Source: Asterella californica (taxonomy: Eukaryota > Streptophyta > Marchantiopsida > Marchantiales > Aytoniaceae). From it: DNA of 64,000 bases. The first letter of the stretch is position 1. Each line of letters opens with the position of its first letter. Made by a program: the position numbers and the translations under genes. Under the pieces are notes generated by a model. That model saw nothing but the letters and a program-made list of their open reading frames with translations, did not search any database and was not told where the DNA came from. The stretch is taken from contig JAYKYS010000011.1 in the NCBI GenBank assembly GCA_036924285.1, forward strand, positions 682,001 through 746,000, given 5' to 3'. Positions 11,650 to 22,674 of this stretch are shown here, piece by piece.

Positions 11650-13400
11650 CTCAAAGTAGAAGACATACCAAGTGAAAATAACAATAAACTTTACGGAGTT
11701 TGGACAGTTCAGATTTATTAGTCTTGTCTCGCTCTTAACTTGTTTATTCACTCTAAATACGAAATATTTGTCCTCTTGAGCACTTAAGTTATTCTCCCTC
11801 AGACCAAGTTATGTGTTCCTCTCACCGTGAAGAAGAAGGACTCGGCACGAGTCACACAAATATATTTTTGCTTTTTGACGATCTCTACTCTTCTGGATGC
11901 ATACTATGTTAAGTTCTTTTGTAAAAGTGTTATTTTCATGATTGATCCTCATTGATGCGAGTCAACGGAAAAAGGTGGTTTTATGCTCGAGATAAATTGT
12001 CCACTCTTTTTTATTTCTTGACAACACATTATCGTATCAGATTTTACGTGAAAGTTGTCCAGGAAAATGCGAGGTTCTTGGCTATGGAGATGTAGTGTGT
12101 CGAACAGATACAGGACATAGAGAAACAACCACGACAACAAGTGTCGTAAGATATATCAACTCCTATTTTATATACACTCCATACTACTCTTCTCTACGAA
12201 TGCAAAACAAAGAAACAGACCTGAGCAGTCTGAAAACTACACCAAATCTTGTAAAACGAGTACCTCCATCTCAACCCATATCCAAAACTACCGAGGTGTA
12301 ATTCAAAGCAAAGAAAACATCTCTTTGCTAACAAAGAGCTTTGCACCAGTATCACGCGATTCAAACCCAAGTCCAAACAACGTCCATGTACAAGTCCTTA
12401 GCTAAAGCTAGCTATCACAAGCTGTACATAACCAACTAGATCCTAACAAACTCAAAAGGACAAAAATCATACCAAAAAAATCTAAAAAGATCTATATGAG
12501 AACTTTCTTCTTTCGTCAAACAATCTTCAGATGTCGATAAGACCTTCCTTCCTAACTCCGTTGGCCTCAAGAACTCCCAAATTTGACTCCCGACAGCCGA
12601 GTTATCATCGATTTTTGATCACAACTGATCGAACTTCAAAAACTCCTCCATGCGACTTAGAACCACGCACACCGTCCAAACGAATTGCTTGATCTGAGAT
12701 CCGTCTTCTCTAGTAGGTAGATCTAGCTATCTTGAAAGCAACGAGACTCCAAACAAACCGTTTGGAGTTTGTCTTGTAGAAGTTTGGTTACAAGAAGCAA
12801 AAAAACTGATGTAAATGGACTCCTTGCGGCTCAAACTCGCTCATCACACCCAAACCAGCAATCCAATCCACATACCTTCTTCTCCTATGCGTAGGTGAAG
12901 AATCCCTTATCTCATAGACACCAACAACGAAGAGCTTGGCTCATCGGTCCCGAAGAACAACCCAACTTCAGATCATAGACGAACAAAAAACTAACGTAAG
13001 CGCTTCCATGCGAATCCATTTCTTTCACACTCCCAAATTGTCTGATGGAACTTCGTATCGTCCTAATTTCCTGAAGAACACGGCGTTCTGATCTCAATGG
13101 ATCCAAGGACAACAAGTTTGGACTCCGGAACGGTCAAAACGGTCCAACTCTCTTTGACAGGTCACTAAAGCACTCCAAATCTTTTCCTTGCGTCTCAATT
13201 TCTCCTAGAATGCACACCACGATCTGTCTCTTCACGAACCATCTTAACTAACATAACCTGCACAAATCTGAACCTAATGAAGCCTTGCGCTATTGCATTA
13301 GATCTCTCAATCTCCCGAAGCGTCTTCTGACAGATCGCAGAAGTAAGCTAGCCCCTTACATCAGTCGCAATAAGTGAAGTTTTTAGAAAAGTCATTAGCG
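11650..13400. other. Intergenic, no gene seen
   Basis: 11,650-12,100 is AT-rich. From about 12,100 the plus strand becomes C-rich, with many CCAAAC and CTCC words, which may reflect an old element in minus orientation. Short frames occur on both strands but none has a recognisable domain. Confidence 0.4.
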
Positions 13401-13404
13401 CGTC

Positions 13405-13668
13405 ATTAGACGTCCAAATGAAGTAGATGAAGTCCTCCTCGGAGCTTACAATGAGCTTTATTAGTTGGTGTAATGAAAGTGAAGATCCGAACTTGTGTAA
13501 AAAGCCTGTAAGCTAAGGCATAGCTTGATTTTCTCACCTTTCGAATCTCGTAACCTCACCACTAGATGTCCAAATGAAGTAGATGAAGTGCTCATGAGAA
13601 ATTGACAACGAGCTGTACCAATTGATGTAATGAAAGTGAAGATCCGAAGTTGTGTAAAAAAACTCATT
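13405..13668 (+). repeat. Tandem duplication, 156-bp offset
   Basis: GTCCAAATGAAGTAGATGAAGT occurs at about 13,412 and again at 13,568 (first 20 bases identical). TGTAATGAAAGTGAAGATCC recurs at the same offset near 13,468 and 13,626. The two units are diverged direct repeats. No coding role is seen. Confidence 0.75.
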
Positions 13669-13679
13669 TTTAGTCCTAT

Positions 13680-14710
13680 AAGTTTATTTGGAGCAATAAC
13701 GTTAAATATAAAAAAAATATTTTGATATATGAGCCGATCCTCGACACGAGAACTTGCGAGACAAGAGATATTTTAATAATATTAATTTTATTTTTACAAT
13801 TAGAAGTTTATGTTATATATAAAATATAATATTCTTACAAGAATTCCTTTCTTGACTATAAAACATAGTCTAACAGACTCTTTTTATCTTGAAATTTGTT
13901 TTAAAATAAAAATAAGAGGTGGACAAAATTCTAAGCTGAAATTACGAGAGGAATTTATGTGATGAAATTTCAATCTCAACTTTGGTATTTCGACAATTTA
14001 GTTTTATTTAAAAAACATAAATTACTTAACTAAACTTAAGAAGAGTAAAATAAAAATATCGATAACTTCGATAGTTTCAGTTTTTTGCTTGTAATTTTGA
14101 TTTATCCCGAATGCTGTTCTAGAATAATCTATTCAGTTTCATCAATTTTAAATAATGTATCAATAATAATAAAATTACATTCTTATTACATATGTGTATA
14201 ACAAAGTTGCTTGTGAACTCCTAATGTGTACTGTTTAAAATGATAAAAATGTATTAATATACTAGTTTTTTATTTTTAATAAATTTAATATACATCTTTT
14301 CATATTTATCTGAATTTGTTCGCTCAATATCTTTTTCTAGATAGAAACATTCACCATCAAATAAACACTATTACCTTTTCTAACCAAAGTGGAAAGTGGA
14401 AAATTATACTGGAAACAAAGAGAATAATAAATAAAGACACTTAGGAAAAGAGAACAAGAAAATATGTACCAACGCCATATCTGAATTTGTGTAATATTAT
14501 TTTTCACTCTGTTCTTTTGAAGGTTGAGAAAAGAAAAGAAAATCACACACGAAAAGAAAATAAAATCACCCTGCATGATACTAAATACTACAATTATATG
14601 GTCACAGTTTGTATGAAGGGGTGTTAAGTGACAACCTAACATGCAAACATGCTAAACTCTTTGACGACTGCGGATAGATGTGATTCAGGTACACAAGTAG
14701 TAAAAAGACA
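13680..14710. other. AT-rich spacer
   Basis: Strongly AT-rich sequence. The minus-strand open frame at 14,337-14,642 encodes a hydrophobic, low-complexity product typical of AT-rich noise. No gene is supported. Confidence 0.5.
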
Positions 14711-14712
14711 TA

Positions 14713-14888
14713 CGAGTAATTAATTAGTTCCAGAGTAACTATTTTGGGGTCGATGCAAAAGAATTAATTCGTGCACAAAAGGAAAGCATTGGATGTAGCA
14801 CCAGGACTTACCGAGTAATTAATTTGTTTGATGTCAAAGAATTAACTAGTACCACAAAAGGAAAGAATTGGATGCAACACCATGACTT
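14713..14888 (+). repeat. Tandem duplication, 99-bp offset
   Basis: CGAGTAATTAATT begins both units (14,713 and 14,812). Both then share GATGCAAAAGAATTAA-like sequence, CACAAAAGGAAAG, ATTGGATG and CACCA.GACTT. These are diverged direct repeats with no coding content. Confidence 0.75.
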
Positions 14889-14889
14889 C

Positions 14890-16752
14890 CGTGAGCACTA
14901 GTACTATTCCGGCCCAAGGGCATATAACTGCAGAGTTCTGATGGGACTGGTGGCGGTTATAACAACAAGGTTATAATACCATGTTGTTGAGGCATGAACA
15001 TGTTTTCGGCCAAAGTTTAGGCACGGAAAAATGTCTATTGATGTTAGAGAATTTCATTAAAAAAAGAAAAATACGCAAGATAATAAACCATCAGGAAAAA
15101 AACGAACCATCGGACATTAAACCCAAGGGATATCATAGTCCATTTACGAAGCGATCGTTACATTATCAAATACACGATAATAGTTACATCGGGTCAACAA
15201 GAAGCTCCACTTGTAATGGAATTGCGAGACTATGCTTTAGCAATTTTTGGATATATTCCTTTATTTTTTCTTTTGCAGTATTCAAAATGACTCTATCCGC
15301 CCATGCTTTTCATTTTTTTCATTTTTCAGTTTTTCAGCACGACTCTCTTTGTCTGTTTTGCTACGCGAAAAAAAATACTCCTCTTTTCTTTTCTGGTTGA
15401 CACAATTGTCGTATAGTTATGCTATCGCATAGCAAAAATTGGGGCTTAAAGGTCATTAATTAAATTAATATTTGCGTTGAAGTCAAAAAATGGAATATCG
15501 GGCGGAGGAGGAAACCATCGGGATCTTTTAAATTAACACAAACTCCCAGACCGACCGGGTTCTAGCTACTACTACGGTAGCATCTGTAGTTACTATAGTT
15601 GTGGACTGTACTGAAGCACAAAGCATTCCCACCCTACAGCAGCAAACATTTATGGAAGTTTGTCGTCAAGATAGAAATCAGGTCTTTGTGCAAATGGGCT
15701 TGGATTTTGGACCGCAAAGTGCCACAAGGAATGAAAGGGTCAAAGTAGAAGGAACTAATCATAACTACACAGAGTAGGTTCCTAAACTGATATCTACAGT
15801 AGAGCTCCACGGACACAACGGACTCCGTGCCTGTACAGCCTATCGAAAGGCTCTGATTGACTGTTTACCGTAGCCGTAGCTCCATCCATCTCACGTGTTA
15901 AGAAATTTTCACTGTCTCTTATTGACAATATAATGCTATTTTGATACGGTTTTGACCAATCACAAGAGGAGATAATATGCTTAGGAAACGTGGATGTTTG
16001 CTGCACTCTCTGCAATTCACAAGTATCTAACACTGGACCTTTAATAATGCATGCAACATGAGCTCCTGCCCGGAGTGCCATAGAGAAGGAAAAGTACAAG
16101 TAAAAATATAAGAAAGGAAAGGATTTACTCTGGTCACAATAAGAGGAGTACAATTTGGTTTCTAGACGAGAAAAGTATTTCTTAATTAATATTAATTGAA
16201 CATTACAACTATTATATATAAAAACAAGTCAATGTAAAAATTTAAAATAACCATAACAACAAACACACAATTGCAATTTCTCTGGACATAACCCATAAAG
16301 TTAGACATAACTCTAGAAAGACAAACATGAACGTGCTGGCCTCTCCCACCCCGGGAGAGGTGAATATATATATACACGCTCCCTCCGCAGTTCCGGGACC
16401 TGGTGTCTCACGAAAGTTCTCTTGTCTCAGATGCATTTCTTTTGAGGCCCGTGATAAAGCCTCCACTCATTTGGACAGTGGCCGGCAAGTGAGAGCGACT
16501 AGCCTCAGAACAGTCATTCTTCGTGGTCCATGCACTTCCTTCGCTCATGTCCCTCCGCAGACGAAAGAACGAGCAAGGTGTCTAGGCATACATGCTGAAC
16601 ATTTTCTTCTCTGTAGGCAGAAAACCTCAATTCCAAGATGCAGTTTGTGGTCCTTAGCATGTTCGTCTGAACAGTAGGTATATATACGTCTAGGAGATCA
16701 GCAAAGCCTCCGCTAGTGGCAGAATTCATATTTTTCTCTGTCTACAGGTTTC
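14890..16752. other. Intergenic, no gene seen
   Basis: Contains several short frames, including 16,327-16,677 on the plus strand and overlapping minus-strand frames. None has a recognisable family, signal or splice pattern. 15,240-15,400 is T-rich low-complexity DNA. Confidence 0.4.
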
Positions 16753-16763
16753 AGTAAATCTTG

Positions 16764-17136
16764 CAGAAATTTGCTTGATCATACCCCCAATAGGTTCCGT
16801 GAGCTTGATCATACCCCTCTTAACGTTTTCTGGCTTGATCACACCCCTGACTGGCTATTGCCTGTCAAACCAGTCACTTTGTGATGTTATTCAGATGTGA
16901 GACTGTACATATTAGAGGAATGAGAATATGGATAGTCTAACGCGTCCTTAATGTCAAATATTTTGAATTACAGTGATATTTAGTCGAGGTTGAAAATACT
17001 AAAATGATGAACCAAAAGATAAGATGACTGGTTCGACTGTGAATAATCCGTCAGGGTTATGATCAAGCAACCAAACGTTAAGAGGGGTATGATCAAGCTC
17101 ACGGAACGTACTGGGGGTATGATCAAGCAAATTTCT
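16764..17136. mobile_element. MULE-like MITE with 88-bp terminal inverted repeats
   Basis: A 373-bp element with no coding capacity. The left end (16,764-16,851) and right end (17,050-17,136) are long inverted repeats starting CAGAAATTTGCTTGATC and its near complement. Each arm contains three copies of GCTTGATCA.ACCCC at exact 30-bp spacing (starts 16,773, 16,803, 16,833; complements at 17,061, 17,091, 17,121). An 11-bp direct repeat AGTAAATCTTG flanks it (16,753-16,763 and 17,137-17,147). Long TIRs with a 9-11-bp target duplication fit a non-autonomous Mutator-like element. The superfamily is inferred from the duplication length, since no transposase is present. Confidence 0.85.
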
Positions 17137-17149
17137 AGTAAATCTTGTA

Positions 17150-18680
17150 TAAATCGAGCTCTCACTCATGCGAGCACGATCATGAACATGTTATCTACTC
17201 TGGCCAGTGACGTCCTCGCAGTTGCAGTTATTGTTGCATGGTATTTCTTGACGTAGGTAGATTAGTTAGTACCCGTTCCTGACTCGAGTGAGATACAGCG
17301 TTTAAACCCTGGCACGTCCCTGACGGGCATCTCCGGCCTGGGCCTGAGGGTTCGCGCCGGGCCTAACAGGCACGTAACTACGAGCCTAAAGTTAATTAGT
17401 TATTAATTAGAAAGAGCTAATTAACGGGTGGTCTCGGCACTTTACAGATTGATGCCCGGCACTCCCGCATTCAGAACTTCCTTGGCACTTCTATAATGAC
17501 AAACATGTTTTTTATCGTATGGTAACCCGAACTTACATTTCCGAGAACAGAGAAGAACAAGTAACCAAAATCTTTACTTGATTAGTGTGCAGGAAGGTGC
17601 TGACATTCCAGTTGATGATTAGCGGAATAGGTTCGAAGAGTCCACCGTGCATCCATGACTTAAAGCTACAGTTGTATATTTGATGACACAAACAAATCCA
17701 ATGCGGTCGCATGAACCAACGTGACAACAACAACGCCGCCTGAGATGTCGCTGGGCACTTTTCTCCTGCTTAGCGCACGTTCATTTTGAGAGGTTGTAAA
17801 GTTTGCACGAGGAGGTCCATGGCTCGATAGTTATAAACTCCGAACTGATGTATAGTCTTTCCCTGACCTGAATGGATGCTTGAGCAGACCGAAGTCCTGT
17901 AATTAATATAACATTTTCGAGCTGATAATGTTCCCTTCACATATATCTAGATTGTCTGCGGCCCAGATATGAGCACTACTGTACTCCTCGGAAATCAGAA
18001 GTGACCCTGAAGCAGGCCTGCGTACACACCAACTCCTTGGAGCTCATAAAAGATAAACTGTATTCAGAATTCTGCGTTGGTGACGTGCAGATATCGTGCT
18101 TTTGCTGTTCTCGTCTCAGAGAAACCGAATTTACAACATCGGGCTTCAAATGTGGTTCGACTCAGAAGCTGCAAATACTTAAGAGATTATATCTCAACAC
18201 CTTAGGAACTTGAGGACTCTCCATTTTAACATGACAGTTTTGCTCACAAGGAAATTACGTACCAAAAATTTGGGTCCTATACTTTCTCAGATAGTTTGAC
18301 AAGATCTAGACCATCACAGCAAGCAGCAATTCGAAATTCGCAACGCGGAATCACTGCGATGCAAATCGTAACGACGGCAGTTGTACGGCAAAATGACGAC
18401 GGCAAAATGTACCTACCTTCATTTTGCATCCGTAGGTGGACTGGGTTACACGCATGTGCGATGGAGAGAAGCAGCGATACAGGACTGTGTGATGCGGAGA
18501 AGATAGAAAGGCCTGGAGGGGGTAATACGGCCGGGAGAAGACCTGGCTAGCCTTGCAGGACACATGTTTGAAGACTGTGCCGAAAGAGAGGCCGTAACAG
18601 AAGGACATCTGGTCGTGCACCTAGCGAGCTTGCCCCACATATGGGCTGAATCCAGTTCAACCTGGCCATGAACAGATTCT
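17150..18680. other. Intergenic, upstream of phytocyanin
   Basis: No gene is supported. 17,310-17,380 is a GC-rich patch containing CGGGCATCTCCGGCC; a similar word occurs at about 50,106. Overlapping frames at 18,296-18,640 lie on both strands without family signatures and are best read as the distal promoter of the next gene. Confidence 0.4.
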
Positions 18681-18700
18681 GCAACGGATCGAAAACCGGT

Positions 18701-18708
18701 TATATAAA
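18701..18708 (+). promoter_or_regulatory. Probable TATA box of phytocyanin gene
   Basis: TATATAAA lies about 270 bp upstream of the phytocyanin start codon in a GC-balanced stretch. A start about 30 bases downstream would give a 5' leader near 245 nt. This is inferred from the motif and its position only. Confidence 0.5.
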
Positions 18709-18978
18709 TGTCGATGTGATGGTGATTTAGAACATCAGCAGCTCCTGTCTCGAGCTGCTAGGGCCTACCCATCTACTCCTCTTTCAGAATTTTCTTGCTT
18801 GAATTGATCACTGAAAGCGCTAGTCTCCGACGACCACCAACTTCGGACGGGCTGAGTTCTCACAAGAAAAGTTGAGCTCAATCTCCACGGTGATTTCTGG
18901 ACCACAGACACCCTCCAGGGAGTCTCTCTCGATCCACACGACAGAGCTACAACTCCCGGGAATAATAATTGCAAATCG

Positions 18979-19789
18979 ATGGCGACTGCAGGAAGTAGGA
19001 TGGTGGCCGTTATGTTAGTCGCAGCTCTTGTGCAAAGTGCTACGGCTAAGACTTACATTGTTGGAGATGACAAAGGCTGGACTATTCCTCCCACCGCTAC
19101 TCCCACATTCTACGACGACTGGGCTGCGAGTAAGACATTTGTGGTCGGCGATAAGCTCAGTAAGTCCATTTGAATCTAGTTTCGATATCGTTTCTTAGTT
19201 TTCACGCATCTAAGCGATCAGTTCATACAGCCTACATGTCATCAGCTGCAGACATGATTACTTTTAGTCTTGAAGGAACTTCGTGACAGAAATTAGCAGG
19301 CTTTAACTTGTCTGTCATTCACCTCCAGCGTTCACGGGATAGCTGTAGAGATCGAGAAACTACATATATTTCTTAATCTGTCGTTCTTCATGGCCACTTC
19401 CGACTGCCAGGTTCAGTACTGATGACATATGTATCTGTGCAGCCTTTACGTATGCTACTGGCCATAACGTTTACCAAGTGAGCGCAGCTGATGCCATCAA
19501 TTGCATCAGTACCGACCCCCTTGCCATGTACACAGCTGCCAACCCTACCATCGAGCTCACTCGGACTGGAGAAGTAAGTTACATCTGCCAGGTTGGTGGG
19601 CATTGCCTGTTGGGCATGAAGATGTCGCTCACAGTTTCCAGCAACGACACTGCTCCAAGTAGCACCATCGCTCCCACCGCTTCGCCAACGCTACCTGCAG
19701 TAGCTCCGTCTGCAGCATCAGGAGTCCAATCCACCGCTGCAATGGTTGTCGGATCTCTTCTTCTTGTGTGTGCATCTTTGGTATCATGA
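18979..19789 (+). CDS. Phytocyanin (GPI-anchored type I copper protein)
   Basis: Two exons, 18,979-19,159 and 19,443-19,789, joined across a GT-AG intron, give 175 residues. An N-terminal signal peptide (hydrophobic about residues 8-20, cleavage near ATA-KTY) is followed by a plastocyanin-like fold that opens YIVGDDKGW. The type I copper ligands are all visible: His68 (ATGHN), Cys109 (YIC), His114 (GGHC) and Met119 (LLGMK). Cys81 and Cys115 would form the family disulfide. Met as axial ligand fits uclacyanin/plantacyanin rather than stellacyanin. The tail is rich in Ala, Pro, Ser and Thr (arabinogalactan-like) and ends in a hydrophobic GPI-attachment signal, so the product should sit on the outer plasma membrane or wall. 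The subfamily and physiological role cannot be told from sequence. The single intron splits the codon just before FTYATGHN. Confidence 0.93.
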
Positions 19790-21430
19790 TCATGGTACAG
19801 TAGTTCCATGATTTGGATGACACTTACAACTAAGGCTTCATGATCGTTAGACAGTCTGGACATGACTTTTAAGTACGAGCACTACAAGCACTACGAGCTC
19901 GATCATCTCTAATCTCCCTTAGGCTAGCTGCTGTAGAGCTGCTGTGAGGCCATTCTCTGTCTCCAGCTGCTTCCTGTTAGTCGGGAGCAAACCATCAACT
20001 TCACAAGGGCGTAGTTCGCTCGAGCTCCGCAGACCGCCTCCTCTTCCAGTTACGATTAGTCAACAGACGAAAAACGGTAGTACTGTTAACATCAGAAACA
20101 CTTGCTGCTGCGCTTGGACTTCGAAGCAGCTACCCTTTTCATTCAGATCGATCTAGATTATAAGAAGCTCAGTTATTCTAGAATTTATAACATATTGGCA
20201 GTACATGCTGATGAGTTGTACAAAATCTGGAGCTATAAAGGTTTCTGCAACAATTTCCAATCTCCAATAGTGTTCCATTTCATCTTAACATATATAGTTG
20301 ATGACATGCATGGTTCATTCGAGTCATTCCTTCCTTGTGAATCTCAATCACCCCAATACCTGTCTGTCTAAGTTTCGATATCCGTTCTTTCTCTTGATGG
20401 GAACGTCTATATGAGGTTTGGCTTCATTATACCGATCGCAAGATGGTCTGGGCAGTCCCAGCAGCATCGTTCACCCTACAGTATCATGATCATTTTCTTC
20501 ACTTCTGCAAAAAACAGTCAGTCCAGGAAATACAGGCAACACGCCACCTCGTCCTTATTAACTTAAGGTACTTCGAAGACAATCATAACAAGCCCTGCGC
20601 GCAGGTGGATTTACCGACACCTTGTAGGAAACAAATACTACAATCACTCTCACGAGAGTTTCTCAGAGTTAGAGACTGGACATGTTGAAACAGATTCTTC
20701 TGGATCCTATCGCACGCAGCCGACTCCACAGTCCTCCATCCATTCTGTATTGCTCTGTCTCTGCGCTTTCATATACAGTAGCTCGAATCGAGGCGAGGAA
20801 TCAGGCATGACCTGAAACATGCATGCAGTGAAGTCACTAGCGATCATGATAGGTATGTGAATGACAACGCCCTCAGGACGTTAGGAACGGAATCTCCGTA
20901 ACAACCTCGCCTCGAACTTGTTACCGTAGACTGTCAACCTTATGTACTAAGTGAATATGTTCATTTACGGATAGGTAAATAGAGATGTTGAAGATTTGGA
21001 ATGACATGGTGATAGCAATCCGTTGGGTTAGTTAATCGGGATCTTTTTCTCAGTATCGTCACATATCGATCTATTCCTGAATAAATCTAATATCAAAAGA
21101 GTATACAACTTGAAGGTTGTATGTTAACCTTACACATAAGCATTGTAATTAGACTGTCAGTTTTACAGAGTCTAACATAATCCTAAGAACTTTATGTATT
21201 GAAAGAAGAGATGTCTCAAATTTTAGTGAGTTTTATCATAATCATTACAAAAATTTCTAACGAAGCAGACGGTATAGTACAAGAGAAGAATAAAACACAC
21301 TTATTTCCTTCAATTTGATCAGAAAAATATTTCGGTATCTATTCTTTCATATCTTGCTCACCAATATAATAAATGTCAATTTCCCTCTCGTGTTCAGATA
21401 GATTTTGCATAATTCATTCACGTTATACGG
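19790..21430. other. Intergenic, no gene seen
   Basis: Holds the phytocyanin 3' flank and unrecognised short frames (for example 20,443-20,688). The part after about 20,940 is AT-rich. No repeat boundary or RNA gene was identified. Confidence 0.45.
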
Positions 21431-21436
21431 AGTCAA

Positions 21437-21515
21437 GGATCCTACATTTCTCTATGTAGGATCCTAAATATTACCAAGTAAATGTGTAATATTTACTTGG
21501 TAAATATTACACATT
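21437..21515. repeat. Cluster of two perfect hairpins
   Basis: First hairpin: GGATCCTACA (21,437-21,446) and TGTAGGATCC (21,455-21,464). Second: AATGTGTAATATTTA (21,481-21,495) and TAAATATTACACATT (21,501-21,515), around the loop CTTGG. Both stems are perfect and lie within 80 bp, which suggests a fold-back element or recombination-prone site. Confidence 0.85.
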
Positions 21516-21724
21516 TTATATCCTTCGCTCATAACTACATGTGAAGAATGAACCTTTCATGGGGTTTCGTTTTATAACGTTTCACTCACCAGACCAGATA
21601 TTTTTTCGCTAAAAAAGATATTTTCCAGATTTGAGCAAAAACTAGGAATACTACAATACCTCTTTTTCCATCATTTTTCTTTTGACACGGAGGACGGATG
21701 GACAACCGCAGTTTACTACACTAG

Positions 21725-22050
21725 ATGGGCTCGTTTCACAGAGGGTCTACCTGGCCGGTACGCGCGGGTGAGGTCCAAAGAGGAAGGGTACTCCTTTCTT
21801 GGAATGAGAGGTCGTGTGTTCAACCGCTGCCACGTCCTAGACGGACATATTTCGGTCCATGGAGTCCTAGACCCCAACATTCGCATAATCCTGCGTTTTT
21901 CTTGGTTTGATTTGTCTTGTTAACTCTTTTCGCTGTGGGGCTTTCTGCAACCGTATGCTGCTGCCCTTGCACAGCATGCGTCCCCCCGCCAGGAGGATTC
22001 GACCCCACGACGCCCGGGCTACAGGCGGATGGGGTGGCCATTGCCAACAG
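21725..22050. mobile_element. Possible SINE-like sequence
   Basis: A GC-rich island in AT-rich spacer. On the minus strand, GGGTCGAATCCTCC (about 21,989-22,002) resembles a tRNA B box (consensus GGTTCGANTCC). The plus strand near 21,815 carries a weaker B-box-like GTGTTCAACCG. No convincing A box at the right distance, 3' tail or target duplication could be confirmed, so this is only a suggestion. Confidence 0.25.
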
Positions 22051-22089
22051 CTACTGAACTCGCATATCCCGGCTTACGTTCACCGATAA

Positions 22090-22674
22090 CTAAAACGGTA
22101 ATTTCGTCGGGAATGAGTGATAGTGGTTACACCTGTAGCTAGCGGAGCCACCGTAGCTAAACGGAGTTACGGGAGCTTTGACGAACGAGGTGCAGTCAAA
22201 GGGCGTACTACCGGTAGTAATTTTGAACGGGTCAGTTTGCCAGTCAATTCGCGGGAGTGCGTTCCCGCGCATTCAGACGAGAGTTAGAGTGGTACAGTAA
22301 TGTAACTGGTAGCTCACAGTTCATAGTTCAAATTTTCACTTTCCTCGTCATCAGGCCATTCCTGGAGGATGAAGGCCTCCGGAATATAGTTTTTGAGGAT
22401 TCTGGCAGATTCTCATCGGTTTGCTCTTACTAACAGATGATTTAGGCAGTCAGGAATGGAGGAATTCAGTGGGGTGCTTACTGGTAATGCATTCTCATGT
22501 TAGAAGGGAGAATCTTGTTCGCGATCTTGAGCTGGATGGAGTGCCGAGGCGACAGCAGCAGTCTCGGATGGTTGAATTTCGATTGGAGTTCAAAATGCTG
22601 AACCGAAGTGTTTGGATTGTGATTCGAAGTTCTCTGCTGAAATTGTCAAGGAGCGAGTTTAGGAACAATTCACT
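22090..22674 (+). promoter_or_regulatory. DNA2 upstream region and 5' leader
   Basis: The sequence changes to gene-like composition. An in-frame TAG lies five codons before the chosen DNA2 ATG, so that ATG is the first in its frame. Several upstream ATGs in other frames may act as upstream open frames. No clear TATA box is visible near the expected start. Confidence 0.4.

Larger units (their letters stand above)
7000..11650 (+). other. Decayed, purine-rich repeat region
   Basis: The plus strand is strikingly rich in A and G and in words such as GAGGAG, GTAGTA and GGAAG. This is what a plus-strand coding element looks like after heavy decay. Two stretches retain longer open frames (9,097-9,558 and 9,981-10,358; separate entries). 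8,026-8,106 is a loose TTAGTAG-like low-complexity tract. No LTR pair, RT or integrase motif could be read. Confidence 0.4.

Noticed and set aside
16327..16677. 116-codon plus-strand frame as a gene
   Set aside because: No domain, no splice or promoter signal, and overlapping frames of similar length on the other strand.
21985..22050. A tRNA gene suggested by a B-box-like sequence
   Set aside because: No cloverleaf with acceptor stem and anticodon arm can be drawn around it. It is at best a SINE-like fragment.
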